Source of the DNA: Tribonema minus | Taxonomy: Eukaryota > Sar > Xanthophyceae > Tribonematales > Tribonemataceae | Direction of reading: 5' to 3' | NCBI GenBank assembly: GCA_017506865.1 | Contig: JAFCMP010000068.1 | Coordinates: 310,001 to 374,000, forward strand | Length of the DNA stretch: 64,000 nt | Shown here: piece after piece, positions 10,555-25,700 of the stretch | Numbering within the stretch: the first letter of the stretch is position 1 | Layout: every line of letters starts with the position of its first letter | Made by a program: the position numbers and the translations under genes | Notes under the pieces: generated by a model | The model's database searches: none | What the model was told of the DNA's origin: nothing | The model's input: only the letters and a program-made list of their open reading frames with translations

Positions 10555-13500
10555 CTGCGAGTTGCGCGCGCGGCGGCGACGGCGGCAGCGGAGCGTCCAC
10601 ACTGTCAGTTGCTGACGCATGAGATGTTGATGTTGCTGAAAATGTGTTGAGGTTGACGTTTGGCCGCTGCCGCGCTGCAAAGGCGCAAGCACAGCATCCG
10701 TGAAGCGCATCCTGGCAGCAACTGACGAGGTGCACGGTCTGCGCGGTCTGTACCAGTGTGATAACACCAATGACACACAAATTCCTCACCGTTGCCTTGG
10801 TGGAAACCAGACTTCAAGGGATTGTTACGTGCCAGTGAACTCAGAACGAAAGCTCCAAGTTCAGCCATGCAAGATCACAACGCCCCCGCACCCACCCGTG
10901 GCTGCTGCAGGCACCAAGCGCCTTACAGTTTCGCGGCCTCAGATGTACGTCTCTACACGCTTCGCATACACATACTAACATAGGAGTCAAGATCATGAGC
11001 CACCAGGTTCTGTCCCATCTTTTACACCCCCCCACCTGCAGGTCCGCCATGTCGGGTATGTCGAAGTCGTCCTCCTCCTCCACGGCGGCGTGCCACGCCG
11101 TGTTCTCGTGCTTGATCTTCCACAGGTTGAGGCGCAGCGCGAGCCACACGAGCGCGCGCGCGAGCGCCGCCGCCGCCGCCGCGACGAACACGACGACGAG
11201 CGGCAGCGTCGGGTCGCCCCACATGTTGTAGCGCTGGCGCACCATCATCTGGACGCCCAGGACGAAGTAGACGATGCCGTTGACCGCGACCGTCATCATC
11301 ATGTAGTACTGGCTCGAGAAGCACATCTGGTCCAGCGTGCGCATGCGCTCCTCGATGCACTCGTCCAGCGAGTCCTCCAGGCCCTGCAGAGGCCGGGGGA
11401 GGGGGGGGGGCAGTGCGGCAAGGGGGGCAGGTGAGGGGGGGGGCATAGTTGAGCACAGCGGGTGGGGGGGGGACAACAGGACGGGATCCATGAAGTTCTG
11501 GCACAGAGCACATCGCTGGGTGGGCATGAGCGATGGAAGCCATGTAAACTGTAAGACGCAGGCGGTGCGCTGCAACACTTCTGCCGCGCTCAGCGACGCC
11601 TGCCGCCGCCGCCGCCGCTGCTGCGCTGGCGATGCTGCAGCTCGCAAGGCCAGCGGCAGGGTGACCCCAGGCGACGCCCTATCGGCACCCCCCCCCCCTC
11701 ATCAGACTGCACAAGTGCAACTGTGTTTTTGATCACGAACGCTCTGTCCGGCCGATTAGGGGAGCTGGACTTGTGGATCCCACCCCCTACCCAAACCGTA
11801 AACCCTAACCCAACTGCAGCAGAGCACTGAGCACTGCAACCCCTAAGCCCTTCAGTAGCTCTAGGCCACGCGAGCGTGCCCCCACCTTCCAGCGCGTCTC
11901 GCGTTGCAGGAAGCGGTAGCGCGTGTACACGAGGTAGTCGTAGATCTTCCAGCCGTGGAAGAGCTCGAGCACGCCGTGCACGCAGATGTCCACGCACAGC
12001 TGGAAGAAGATGATGATGAGCGCGAACCACAGGTAGTACTCCATGTCCTGCGCGCGCACGTGGGAAAAAAATGGAGCAGAGAGCAACGTCAAATGCATGC
12101 GTGAGCCGTGTTGAGCGATGGCAAATTTTTCGGCAGCGCTCCGCAGCGACGATCGCAGGGTGATGGTAGTGGCAAGCACCGCAGTGCACGTGGTGTTCAA
12201 CAATGCTGCGAGAGGAATGTCGAAGGTCTTCGTGTGAAGGGGCAGGGTTTTTGGGCATTTGTGCGTGCGTGCCATGCAACGTGTGACGCAATGCTGCGTG
12301 TTCTAGCGCCGGCGCATGTGCCTGCTGCATGCTTCACGATCAAGATCAACGGCGCCGCGCAGCGCCGCGTGTTCAAGCGAAATGCCTCCGCCCTATCCTA
12401 GCTCTGACACTTGTACCGACAGCAGGCGATGGACCACCGTGTGCCACGAGGCCAAGGCATTGTTCAAGCGAGATGCCTCCGCCCGACCCTAGCTCCGACA
12501 CTCGAACCCGACAGCAGACGATGGAACGTGTGCGCGCGTGGCCAAGGCGACACGCTGGTCGCTGCTGCGTGCACGCTTCCGCTAACGCACCTGCTCCTTG
12601 ATGCCGTACAGCTCCGGCATGCCCGTCTCCGTGCGGAACCACATGAGCAGGAAGATGCAGTAGGGCAGGTACAGCACGCTCAGCGTCTCGGTGGAGTACC
12701 CCGCAAAGAGGCGCAGGATGGGCTCCACCGTCTCCGTCCCCTCCATGTCGCCGCCGCCGCCGCCGCTGCCGCCGCCGCCGCCGCCGGCCGCGCCGCCGCT
12801 GCCGCCGTTGGCCTTGGCCAGCGCGGCGGCGGCTTCGCGGTCCTGCGCCTCTTGTTTTGTTTCCTGCGGCAGTGTGGGAGGGCGCGTACGGCACGGGTGA
12901 GTTTCTGGCGAAGATCAGCGGCTGCTGATGCCTGTGCCGGTGGCTCGTGCGCCACGGTCTGCGGAACGGTGGGCGTGTAGCGGTGGTGCCGTGAAGGCCC
13001 CGCACCATGCGGCTGCTGATGCTTTTAAAAGCAAGCAGCGCGGAGTGGCGCCCGTCACTGGTGCACACTTGCCGCATCTCAGTGCCAGCGGGCACCAATT
13101 GCCACAGTGGCCTCACAACGGGGTTTGTGAGCGTGCATCAGCCATGTTGCGCGAGCCGCCCATGTACACGCATGCCGCACAGCGCTGCGGTTGCGGCGCA
13201 GCGCTGACCTGCTTGACGCCGACGCGCTTCGCAATCCACTTGGGCACGGCGGCGGCGGCGCGCCGCCGCAGCGCCGCGGCGGCGCCCGCCGCCCACGCCT
13301 TAAGCTCGTCCATGGACGGGTCGAGGTACACGCGGAACAGCATCATGAGGCCGAGGTCGACGAGGTAGCGCAGCAGGAAGTCTAGGAAGTCGGCGGCGCC
13401 GAGCGTGGTGACGCCGGTGATGATGATGAAGGCGGTGCCCATGGGCGCGCCGAGGAGGACCTCCTTGAGCTGGTGCTCGACGATCGCGTCGAGGAAGGCG

Positions 13501-16500
13501 CCGAGGACCGTGTAGGAGAGCAGGATATACCAGTAGTACGTGGAGAAGCCCGACCAGAAGGAGAACTCGACGAGGAAGAGGCACAGGAAGCCCGTGAGGT
13601 ACGACGTGAGGACCATGTTGGTGCGCCGCCACATGACGGGGGCCCAGACCTGCAGCAAGGGGGCGTGGGGGGGGGGGGGAGTGGCAAAGTCACAGACGTG
13701 TAGAGCGTAGTAGCTGAGTGTTGTGATGTGGGACACGACTGAAGGCCGGAGAGCTGGCGCATGGCGCGGAGAACTGTTGTCTGTGTGAGAGGGTAGTCAG
13801 CTGGCGTAGGACAATGGAGTGAAAGCCAGACACACACACCGACAGCTGACCGAGGTGCCATGGTGAGTTTGAGACAGTCGGCTAGCAGGATGCAATGGCG
13901 ACCCAATAGAATAGACGCGGTGACTAAATGGCAGCGCCGCTGCCCGCGCCTGCAGGCTGCGAGGACAGGCAGACGCGCGTGTGGCTAGCTGCGGCCGTGG
14001 CAGGAGGCACAGGCGTGCACCGCTCTGTCTCTCAACTGGCGCACTGCGCCTTTGACTCGTATGACGCAGCCCAGTCGGCGAGAGCATGCTGCAGAAACGC
14101 GAGCGGAACGACGCGCGCGCATGGCGTGCCAACCGCCAAGCAGCGCATGGATGAGGACGCCAATGTACATAGGTGATGTCGACAAGCGCAGCAGTGTGCA
14201 CAACGTGGTCTGCTCTACACGTGTGCGTGTGCCGCTGCGCACACGACCGTGCACACAGCACACCACGACAGGTACTTCCACGCGCCGGGGTGGCCGATCT
14301 CACCTCCTCCTTCTCGGCGCGGTGGTCGCGCTTGCGCTCCAGCTCCGCCTCGCGCTTGCTGGTACGGTGCGGGATGAAGATGCGCGCCGCCTGCGCCAAG
14401 CGAACATCTCGGCCGACAAACATCGTGCCACACAGGTGAGGCACGCATATGAATGCAAGCGCCCAGTGGTGACGTGCAGGGAAACGTTGCATCAGGGCAT
14501 GTGTCGTGACCAATAGAGTGATGCACAAGGGTGATGATGGTGGCGCAAGCATGGGACAGCAAGGTGAAGGGACCATGCGACAGCGCGATATGCGCACCAA
14601 CGCACAAGGAATGTGTGTGGTGTCTGGTGTGCGAGTTGTCGTCACGAGGCTTGAGCAACGCGACACAGCTCTCGCTGCTTGGGATACGTCTTGAGCGCCA
14701 GGCGAGCGCCACGGCCGACAAACTGCGCGCCACACACGTGAGGATTGAAAGTGCAAGCGCCCAGCGGGAAGGTGCAGGGAAACATTGCATCAGTGCTGCT
14801 TGGGTTATGCGATATCGCGTTGTGCGCGATATCATGCAACAGCCAGTTAACTAGCTGATTGACGGCAAAAAACAAACAAACGAGCGGCGACAGCCCGCGC
14901 GCGCGCGCACCTGCCAGCTGCACAGCGCGCCGATGACGAGGAAGCCGAGCCCGAGGCGCCCGACGCGCGCGCGCTCAAAGTAGTCGGGGTTCGCCGCCTG
15001 GTCCATGTAGTGCAGGCGCACGCCGTCGAGCAGCCACGCGTCGCCGGCGGCGGCGGCGGTCGTCGCGGGGCGCGTCTTGAAGCCGAACACAAAGACGTAC
15101 AGGACGCTCGTGAGGAGCGCGATGGGCGCGAGGCCGAGCAGCGCGCCCGCCGCCGCGGGCGGCGCAATGAGCGAGAACATGGACCAGAAACGCAGGCGCG
15201 GCGGGTTCTGCAGCTGCGTCGTGAGGCGCACGATGACCTGGCGGCGCCGGGGGGGGGGGGGGGGGGGGGGGCAGAAAGAGGGGGGGGTGCGGGCTGAGAA
15301 TGCGCATGGGGTGTGCGTCTGCCAGCAGATGCGGATGCGCAACGGGCGCTTCAATGCGGGCGCACGGCCGGCGCTGTGGAGACACTGTAGCAAGAAGCTG
15401 ATTGCAGCGGGCAGTTCCGGAAACTTGGGGGCAAATCATGGTACATGCGAGTGTTTGGCGAAAAGTATGTTTCACCGAGGTAGGTGCCACCAGACTCTTG
15501 GCTTGAGGGGCACCAGTACGGCTAGGGTAGGGGTGGGTGAGGGTTATGTATTAGGGTTTGCGCGTCCCCGCTCACCCAGTAGATGGCTGCGATGGCGACG
15601 GAGACGCAGCCGATCACCGCAAAGATGATCCAGAACACGGTTCGCTCGAAGGAGAAGTACTTGATGAGGCCCCAGTAGTCCAGCGCGTAGTAGTCCACCG
15701 TGAGCGTGTAGTCGGCGTTGTCGGCGTTCTTATCGAAGGACGACATGACGAGGCGCGCGTTGACGATGCGCTTCTCCGTCGCCGTTTTCTGCGGCGGCGC
15801 GCGCGGCAGAGAGAAAAACGTGCGTGTAAGGTGCTGCAATTTTCGCTGCTCAAGCAGCGCGAGCACGATAAACTATGACTCTGAAGGTGCTGTGGTTCCC
15901 TGACGGGCGTGAACATGGTCTTTTGGTGAGCAGAAGAGGTTGCGGCGCTCAGCAACAACTCTGCTGCCATGCGCTGCAACAGCGTGGCTGCAATGACAGC
16001 ATGAAGCACGCACCGCTCTGAACGCAGTCGGCCGCAAGGGTTTGCGCGTTGACGTATCGGAGTCGGCCATCGCGTGCGCACTACAACGCAGTGCTCGCAC
16101 CTCCCACTTCGGGTTAGGGCTTGCAGATCACTCAGCACCCGGAGCATCCATACAGCACATTGGGGCACTGTGCAGCGGCGCTGCCAGAGGGGGTGCATGA
16201 GGCGAGCGGCGTGCAGCTGAAGCACGCGCATGCTCCACACCTACATACCTGATAGTACTCTATCTGCAGGCGCAGGGTGCGCGGGAAGCAGGACTTGGAG
16301 CAGCCGCCGGGGTAGGAGTTGGCGGCGTTCCTGTCCACCTGCGGGGTGTTGCGCATAGAGACGCGGCGGATGGTGGTGGTGAGTGTGAAGCACTGCCACT
16401 GGTTGTGTTTGTGGTGCAGTGGTCATGTCAGCTTGAGCAAAGATCAGAATTGCGGATGGTGTATAGCTCATCGGTGCCGTTGCGGCGTGTGCGTCTGCAA

Positions 16501-16700
16501 ACGGTCAGGGTCAGGGTTAGGGTTAGGGCTAGCAGCGGGCAAACGTGCATCAGGGTCAGGACTAGGGGTGGACAAACATGAAGGATGGGGGGGGGGGAAG
16601 CGCTGCGATGCGCCAGCTCTTGCACGTCAAAAGCGGAACACCCTGCCGATGGTTTCGCTTGTACATGCAAAGACGCCTGCACACGCGCTGGCGTGCGCGT

Positions 16701-16788
<88 letters not shown>

Positions 16789-19700
16789 ACACTACTCAAC
16801 GCTACTCGCCGCACGCTACTCAAAGCCGGCACCTCAAAAGATTCAGCGCCTGCATCACGGCTCTGCGCAGGCCACGGGGGGGTCAAGGTCCCCTCACCTT
16901 GACGGGGATGAAGGCGTCGGAGCCGTCGGCGCGCAGTATGTCCTCCATTATCGGGCCCTGGCCCGTGTCGCCGAGCGACACGCGCGTGTGCGCGCGGCCC
17001 GTGAAGTTGCGCCACGTCACCGCCGAGCGGATCACCTCGAACAGGACCGTGTCAGTGCTCGCCTCAAACCAGCGCGGCACGATGGACGCGCTGCGCAAGC
17101 GCACGCCGGGGGAGGGATGGCGATGGCGCGTCGGAGAGGGGCGCTGATGCGGACATTGGGCGCTCAGGTGGACCGCAAGGCGGTGTGCGGGTATGCAAGA
17201 CGGGGGGGGGGGGGGGGGGGGGGGGGCTACGTAGAGGGGGGGGGGAGCGCTGGGATTGCGTCAGTGCAGATGCGAGCGCAGATGTGTCGGGCGCTCAAAG
17301 CACCATGCCCGCGAGTTTCCGCTCAGGCGCTACTTGCTGTGATGACCGCATGCGTTTTGCATCATGACAGTAACACTATGAGCCGCATGCCTGCGGGAAG
17401 CTGACTGCAGCAGTGCCGCACCTTCCGCACAAGCACGTCACGAGCGATCACAAGCGGGCCCGAGGGAGCGGCGCTGCGCGCTCGGCCTGCCTACCTGGAG
17501 AGGTCCTCCTCGTAGGCGCACTGCACGTCCAGCATGCAGTAGTCCGATATGGGCTTCTTGTTGATGTGCCAAGGCTTGACCACGCGCACGTCGTCCTGCA
17601 GCCGCACATCCGATACACGCTCGTTAGTAGTGCGATGTGAATTGAGAATTGAACGAACGCCTACCATCATTGCATCCGGTGCCGTTCACAGAAGGGGTGA
17701 GCTGTTCCACCAGTTTCCGTATCAGTGAAGGCGGCGGTGTGCCTGCATGGGTTAATTGCAAAGTCAACTGCAAGGGTGTCACCCTGCTCCGCAGCCATCA
17801 CGAGAGAGCCAGATGTAAGTACTGCAGCCGGAGTGCATGATGCTTAGACTGTTGGAACTACTGTAGTTGTCAAGGTACACAACATGCATGCGCGCGGCAC
17901 ATCAGGCAGCCCCGCACACTTTACACAGGCAATCGCGGTGCACGAGCATGCAGCAGCGGGCGTGCGGCAGCACCCATGCTTCATGCCGAGCCGCGCGCAC
18001 GCGCCGTTGCGACAACGGCGGGGGCATCGCGCGCCCTGCAGTGCTCACCAGGTGCGGAAACGGCGGGTACGCGTTGCGCCACCAGTTGGGCGGCGCGCCG
18101 TCCTCCTCGCCGGGCACGCGGCACGCGTCGCTCTCCAGCGCGCCGTACAGCGGTATGTACGAGTCGAAGCCGCGGCAGCGCGACACGTACGGTATGTACG
18201 GCAGCATGAGCTGCGACGTCGCGAGCGACTTGGGCACGCCCTTGACGAGCTGGAACGCGTCGAAGACCTCGTGGAACGTGTCCTTGAGCTCCTTGACCTC
18301 GGCTTGTACGGTGGCTGCGGGAGACGGGGAGCAACGCCGCATGATGACAAGTCAGGTCTTGCTGTCGCATCTCTAGACCTGCAGTAGTGCCCTTCAAAGG
18401 TTTAATGGGGAACACGAAGCTCGGCCACTGACTTCTGGACGTGTCGGCGCTATGTAGGTAGTTTTCCTTGTGACATGAGAAGGTTGCATCAACCTTAGTC
18501 TTGCATGACACGAGCCAGCATCAGTGACAACTTGCACACAGTCTGCAGGCATGGTGCCGAAGCAAGCAATAACAGGCAGCAGGTGCGGCGGCCCTCCTGC
18601 GACCACGCGCGGTACGCAGCACGTGCTGTGGAATGCATGCGCGACTGCTCTTCAGGCATGTAATCACCCGTGTACCGTAACGCTTGCCCTCACCCTAAGC
18701 CTAGCCCTCGCCCTAAGCTTGACCCTCACCCTAACCCAAACTCCGACAGTAACTCTACTCCTGGTAACCCAGGACTGCCCTGCACGCACTCCTCCTTTCA
18801 CGCGCGGTCGTGGCAACAGCAGAGCGCCGCAGAAGCGCGCATCGCACGAGGCAGCGCTCGGCAGCCGTACGGACTCTCACATGGGTCATCCCAGTAGTTG
18901 AGGGGCGTCTCGTACACGTCCTTCAGCCACGGCGTCTCGGTGTTGAGCTCGCTGATGTTGAAGCCCACCAGCACGCGCCCCGACGCGTACTCCGCGTAGC
19001 GCGGCGGCAGGTTGAGGGGCACCGCGAGGTAGTCCTGGGGAATTCACGACGGGGGCAGGGGTGCGAAAAAGGGCGTTGTATTGATGAGCACTGAAAGAGT
19101 GGTTTTAGGGGCATGCCTGAATCAGCGGCGCGCTCCGCGCAGGGGCTACACAGCCAAGCAGAAGATTGTCAGACCACTCTATCACGCAAGCAAGCAGACA
19201 GCTTGTATCACAGGACTGCTATGGTACACAGCTAAGCAGATCGTGTTTGCACGGAGCCGTTGCGAGCGGTGCGCGTCACGAGCGCCAGGCCAGCCCCTTG
19301 CCAGACACACAGCGTACAAAATTGGCGTGCACTCATGCGTCAGCGGCGCTTCCCTCTCGCTACTCAATGCGCTGCACGCAGCATGCAACGCACGCACGGC
19401 ACGCAGACACCCCGCGCGTGCAGGCCCACCTGGTAGCTGTACTTGTAGACTGCCGCAAAGAAGTACTCCTCGGGGACGGTCGCCTCCTCGAAGGACACAA
19501 ACGGGTTGAGCGTGCGCGTGGTGGGCTGCGTGTCGCCCATGAGGACGCGCGCGCGCTGCGGCGACTTGACCAGTATCGTCGCCGTGTTCTCAAAGAACGC
19601 CGCGGCGGGCAGGAACAGGCCGTGCATGATGTGCACCTGCGGCCGCGGCAGCGGCGACATCGATGGGCGCAAACAGTTGAGTCAATTGAAGATGCAGAAA

Positions 19701-22700
19701 TGGTTGCTGTGCAGGCGAGCCGCAGGCGTGCGCCTAGTTCGAAGGTGATGCAAGCAGCAGAAGGTTGCAGCAAAGCGTGAGCGCGCAGACAGTTACAGGG
19801 TAAAGCGGCTGAGTGAAACGCATGTCTCTTGTGACCACTCCAATCAAGGGACACCAGCCCTACGAGTGCACTCTGCTACGGACCGCGTCAGATTTTGACA
19901 GCCTTCCATCGCGTACTTCAGCAGTGCGGCATGTGCGCACATGACAATAGCGTCACACATCTGCTGCAGCAAATTTCACCTCCGTCTTGATGAGCACGTC
20001 CTCGAGCGCCAGCACCGTGAAGTTGAGGGCCTGCCCCTTGGGCACGCTGGCGTCCTTGAAGTTGGCCGGCAGCGCCATCGGCTCGCGGCACGGGAGCGTC
20101 TCCGCCGGCGGCAGGCGCAGGCGCGATGCGCTGCAGAGCTCCTGGTCACATCTGCAAAGGCAAGGGGACGTGGAACAGACGGCATTGCCGGGCCGGGCAT
20201 CGGAGGCGGCGGAGCGATTGCAGTGTCAGTGGCACGACCGGCGTCAGAGCTGGCAGACCACATGCAGTGTTGGTGGCGCGCGCACCGGTACGGTGACTGA
20301 GACAGAGCGTGGTGTGTGCTGGCGCGCGCAGCGCGCCCCGTGCTTGCTTCTGGAAAGCGCTCGCTTTTTGAAAGCGTACACGCCCCTTAGGCAGACCGCC
20401 GCGCGTGTGAACGTGTCATACGTGCGCCGGCAGTGCTGACACGGTCTCGTTGCCACCCCGCGGGCCTCGGCTTGCAAGTGCAGGCGCATGCAATGTTGAC
20501 ACGACAACCAGAGGTGACAAGTCGCGTCTGAGAAAGACGCTGAGCGCTGGCGATACTTCTGGTCTTCTCACCGGCTGGGCGTGACGTAGATGGCGATCTT
20601 GACGTGCTCGTCGTAGACCATGCCCTCTGGCAGGTGGCTGAAGTCAAATGACAGCAGCGCCGTGTCCAGCGGCCGCAGCGAGAACCAGCCCTGCGCATGC
20701 GGAGACGCAGAGATGGCGCATTACAATTCGTCAGTCGTTGGCGCAGGTATTCCAGGTTGCAAGTAGTTGGGGGGTTGCTGAGCAGTGCGGCACAATGTAA
20801 CCACGACACTCCAGTTACCATATGTGACGTCCAGCCGCTCTTCTGCACCTCCTCGGAAGCCACGCTTTTGAGTATGACACTGGTGATGGACCTAACAGCT
20901 GCTGTGCACGCAAATAGCCTTGCCCGCACCACCATCAGCTGTGGCCAGTACAAGCGCCTCTTGCAAAGAGCCCCCCATGCACAAGGCCCCCATACAGCAC
21001 ACCTGTGCTAGTGACCCGCGACAGGCGAAGCGTCGAAGGCAGTGCCGTTCGACCAGGCACTGCTGGTGTAGGTGGGCCGCTTAAATTCCATCCACTTTAG
21101 ACGGTAAGACAATGAGGATCACGGCAATGAAGCTGCGCCGTTGTTCTCTGTTCAAGCAGTCGGGCTCGCGCGCACCTGCTCTCTGGCGCGTTCGCCCTCC
21201 TCCGAGGGCAGCATGAGGTCGCAACGCTCCGAGTCCATGGTGTAGAGCAGCTGGCCGTCGCTGCTGTCGAACATGGACCACACCACCGGCGGCAGCGCCG
21301 TGAAGACGGCGTACGTGCCGGGCACGACGTAGTCTTTGTAGTTGGAGATCTGCATCAGCGGTCAGGGCGCGCAGGGGGGGGGGGGGGGCGGGGGGGGGGG
21401 GGGGTCAAGGGAGGTATTCGGGTGCGCAGGGTACGTGAATGTGCTTCACTCGCGCAAGCAAACAAGCATCTTGAGGCAACAAGTGGCGCAGACACTGGGG
21501 TTAAGAGCGCGTCGTTATCACCTCGTGGACTTTGCGGCAATGACGACGGCAGGAGCAGGTTGAACGTCGCACGGCACACGCAGCTGCAATGCGGTTCTTC
21601 AACTCAGCAAGTGCATACGCATACAGAGCACTCAGCATGCGTGTCTGACTGCTGCATATCGCCCTGGTGGACCAGGGAAGTATAAGGTACGTAACATGCC
21701 CCGTGACCACAAATTGCTATTCACGCCTGCAAGCCGCCATCGCACAGGCCCTCACTCAGTCGCAGGCTACATGGCACATCGCGCGCACCGCCATCGCAGT
21801 GGAGCGCAGTCGACCGCTGTAGCAACAACAAAAATCGCAAGTCCGCACTTCAACATAGCCGTGATGCGTCACCTCGCTGAGCGCCGTGTGGTTGTAGCGC
21901 AGCCCGTCGCCGCTGAAGACGCGGCCGCCGTTGGTCACCTCCACGCGCAGCTCCGCCGTCATGCACGGGTTCCACATGAGGCCCGCCTCCAGCGTGTTCT
22001 GGCAGCGGCCCTTGGTCACCTGAGATGTCACGCAGCGCGCGCGCGCAGCGGTGCGAGGGTTGTGTTGCTGTCATGTTTGAGCGGTGACGCGAATAGCTGC
22101 AGCAGTGCTCGGAAGACTGTCCGCCTGCCTTGTACTGCCCCATGGTACTTGATCGCCGTCAATAAGAGCAACAGATTGCTGTCAATGTGGAGAGATTCTA
22201 CGTTCAATGCACATTTTACGTATGTCACAAGAGGTGCACAGCTCAGGCACCACTGTCCCCCAGTGTCAGAGGTGCTGTCACGACAGTGGCAAAGAGGTGC
22301 GTTCAGCAGATGCTTCCCGCTATTGAAAGGCGCGGTGTAATGTGCAGCGTCCTCACAACGTATGCAACTGAAGCCTGATGGCCTGTCACCTGATGTGGAA
22401 GTACAGTGTGCAGCAATGTGAGCGTACATAGAGAGGCGGGGTCGTAGTCAGCGTACCTCGTCAGAAGTGCAGTTCAGAAGTGCAGTCTTGATGTTGCGGA
22501 AGCTGGTCTTGCACGCATCCTGATCGGTGCACTGCGTACGCGGCGGCGGCGGCGGCGGCAGCAGCAGCAGCAGCAGCAGTAGCAGTAGCAGCAGCACCAG
22601 CAGCACCACTAGCAGCATTAGAGGACGACTGGTGTACATACATGAAAGGTAAAGCATGCGTGCAAAGCAAAGCCAAAAGCACAGCCAAGCAAGTGCCTGC

Positions 22701-25700
22701 CGCCGGTGGTGGCATGCACGCCTCAGTCACCGCTACGCTCTGCGCTACTCGCATCTGTCATGCGCCAACACCAGGCCCCCGCCGGTGGTCTCTGCTGGTT
22801 TCCACATGCTCACTGCAATGCACGCGAGCTGCCCGTGGCGCTTGTGTGCGCAATGGGAGCGTCACATCGGGACCAGTCGCAGCGGCAACGCTGGCACGTT
22901 TCAACCACCCGCTTCAGTGCGCATCCGCACGTGCACAAGCCAAGTAAATCCATAGACAAGGCTTTGGATTGTTACCTGCATGTAGCTGAAGCTGCCCGTG
23001 GTAGCATTCTGCACGCACACGCCGCTCTGAGTAACGCCATTGACAGGGCTTTCGATAGCTACCTGCATGTAGCTATAGTTACCTGCATGTAACTGAAGCT
23101 GCCCGTGGTAGCATTCTGCACGCACACGCCGCTCTGCGCCCAGCGCGCGGGCGCGGACGGGAAGAGGGACGGCGGCAGGTCGCACTGCACGCGCGTGGGG
23201 CTCACGTACGTCGCCGGCACCTGCGCAGCAGCACCGCGCTCGACGGTGTCAAGGACATAGGCGTAAACACGGAAAAATCGCCAAGGCTCGAACGCGCGGA
23301 GCATGCTTCGTTGGCGACGAAGGCGCTGGCACACATGGCGCGTCGCAAAACCTGCCACGCTGCGCACAGTGGACCGGCAACATTGCGTATTGACATTGGC
23401 ACGCCTCGAATGACCCACGTCCTTGTACGCATGCCAAACTGTGCGCATCATCATTTGATGTTCACGCGGAGCATCCAACATTCACAGGCAGTGCTGATGC
23501 GCCTCCGCCGCCGCCCCACCCCCCCGCGCGCGCACCTGCACCGTCCGAGACGACGTCGTGTTGGCGTCCGTGCCGTTCTGGTGGCGGCAGCGCAGCGGCC
23601 CCGTGTCGGAGCCGCCGCACGCGGAGATGCGGCACGCGAGACTCGATGCGTCCCTGAAGTTGCGCCCGATGACGGTGACGGTCTGGTTCGCGGGCCCGTA
23701 CTGCGGGCACGTGCGCATCACCTGCGGGCAGCAGCGCTCAGCGGCGAAGTGGCGTGAGGGCGTGGCGGCTTGAGTGGTTCGAATCCTACCCTCTGGGTTT
23801 ACTTCGACTAGTAGGTGTCGAAAAAAGCACAGACGATGGTCAACTACGCAAAGCTTCTTGATTTACCTCGACCAAAGCTGTTTGATGTACTTCCTTTGGT
23901 GCCAGTGAAAAAACAAACATCTCTTTTATCTGTTTCAATTGGCGTCACAGTAGGAATATTGGTGCTGCCGGACATGGGCTGTGCGTGCAAGCGTGATGAG
24001 GCGGCACCATCTAGGCGACTGCTGCTGCGGTCGTCATAAAAGAGATCCGGAGACCTGCGCTGCTGCGATGAAGTGCAGCACGTGGCTCTGCTGCGCTGTC
24101 AGTACTGTCGTCAGGTCAGGTGCGGCGAGGCGCACACCCGGCTGATGTCACACCTCGTCACCCGTGCCTTGTTTGGGGTGCGTATACACGTACCGAGCGC
24201 ATGCATGTGACGACGTGCGCAAGGCATCAATCACCCACCTCGACAGTGTCGTTACGCCAGGGTGCCACAGACGCGCTAGCGTTCACCGGAAGGACCTTGG
24301 CCAGCACCTGCAATGGGGTCGGCGCACACGAGGACAGCATATGGCCGCACGTTGAGGAAGCATCAGCGTCACGATCGTCAACATGGTTCGAGGCAGGCGG
24401 CATGCACACGCCTGAGACAGCGTGCGGATCAAATCGCCTGCAAGCGCGAACAACCGACTTACATGCAAGTGCGCCGCAGGTTGCAGCAGCCACGAGCGGA
24501 CGAGCGGGCTGGCGGAGGCGCTTGATGCACAGTATCAAAGCTGCATGTCTTCACGTATTACATTATTCGCAGACGTGAGGGCGCACCTGCACTTCGCCGG
24601 TGGGGCCCTTGGACAGCGTGCTGTCAAAGGACTTGCGTTCGCCCGAGCCATCCAGCAGCGTGTAGGCGAATTGCGCATAGTAGGAGGCATCCTCACCGGG
24701 GTCCTCTGCTGATACTGACAGCTTGTCGCACACATTCACCTGCGAGCGCGGCACGGCAGAGGGGCGGGGGCACATGTCATGTGTGCCGTGAACGTTTTCT
24801 TTTGCGCTGAACAGGACATGGTGGAGCAGCTCGCAGCTACATGATTTCTGCTGCTTGACCATGGCTACGCGGAATACAGACACCCCGAAGCACACCACGG
24901 ACACATGCTTAGGGTTAGGGTTAGGGTTCGGCATGCACCTGCCCATGCGCGGTGAGCATCGGCCACGAAAACTAAGTTAGTCGGTTGCCGCCCCTAACAG
25001 ACAGGGCGGCTGATGGGTCTACGCCGCGTGCTGCCTTGCCGGTCTCCACATCCATCGGCCATGCAGTCAAAGCTTAGTTTGCTGCCACCCTTTGAAGCCA
25101 ATGCGTCTATGCCGCATGCTGCTGCGTAAACATACGTACCTCCTCTATGGCGCAGTCCAGCAGCTCCTTTGCCCCAGTGCTCGTCGTCGTCAGGCGCGGA
25201 CACCTGGTGCCCTTGCTGGAGTCGGACGCCGTGCCTACGGGGCAGAAGTACCCCACCGGGCAGCGGTTACGCGTGGCCAGGTACGCGGGGGTGCCGCGCG
25301 GGCAGTAGTAGCCCGCCTCGCATGGCCTGTAGGCGGCGTGATTTCACGGGCAAGATTGAGTGTCTGCAGCGATGTTTCTGGATTGAACAGGCGGCACTGG
25401 GGGATGCTGGTGAACGTTTGCTGCTGGACTTGCCGCCTTGCGCATGGGTCAATAGCTGTTGGAGTCTAAGTCCTCGCAGAGCACTAGAGCAGGCAGTGCC
25501 TGTCGTCTGTTTAATGATGCGGTTCAATTGTTGGTGCGGCAGTGGGTGCCGGACAAAGGCACCAGGTGCCTTCACACTACACTACCGATAGGCGCAGTTG
25601 CCACAATGCTGCGCAAATACTATCACTGCATACGCCAGGATTCAAGATGATGCAGCGTTGCTACTGCTCGAGCAGTGCAGCCAGACAACAGACATACATC

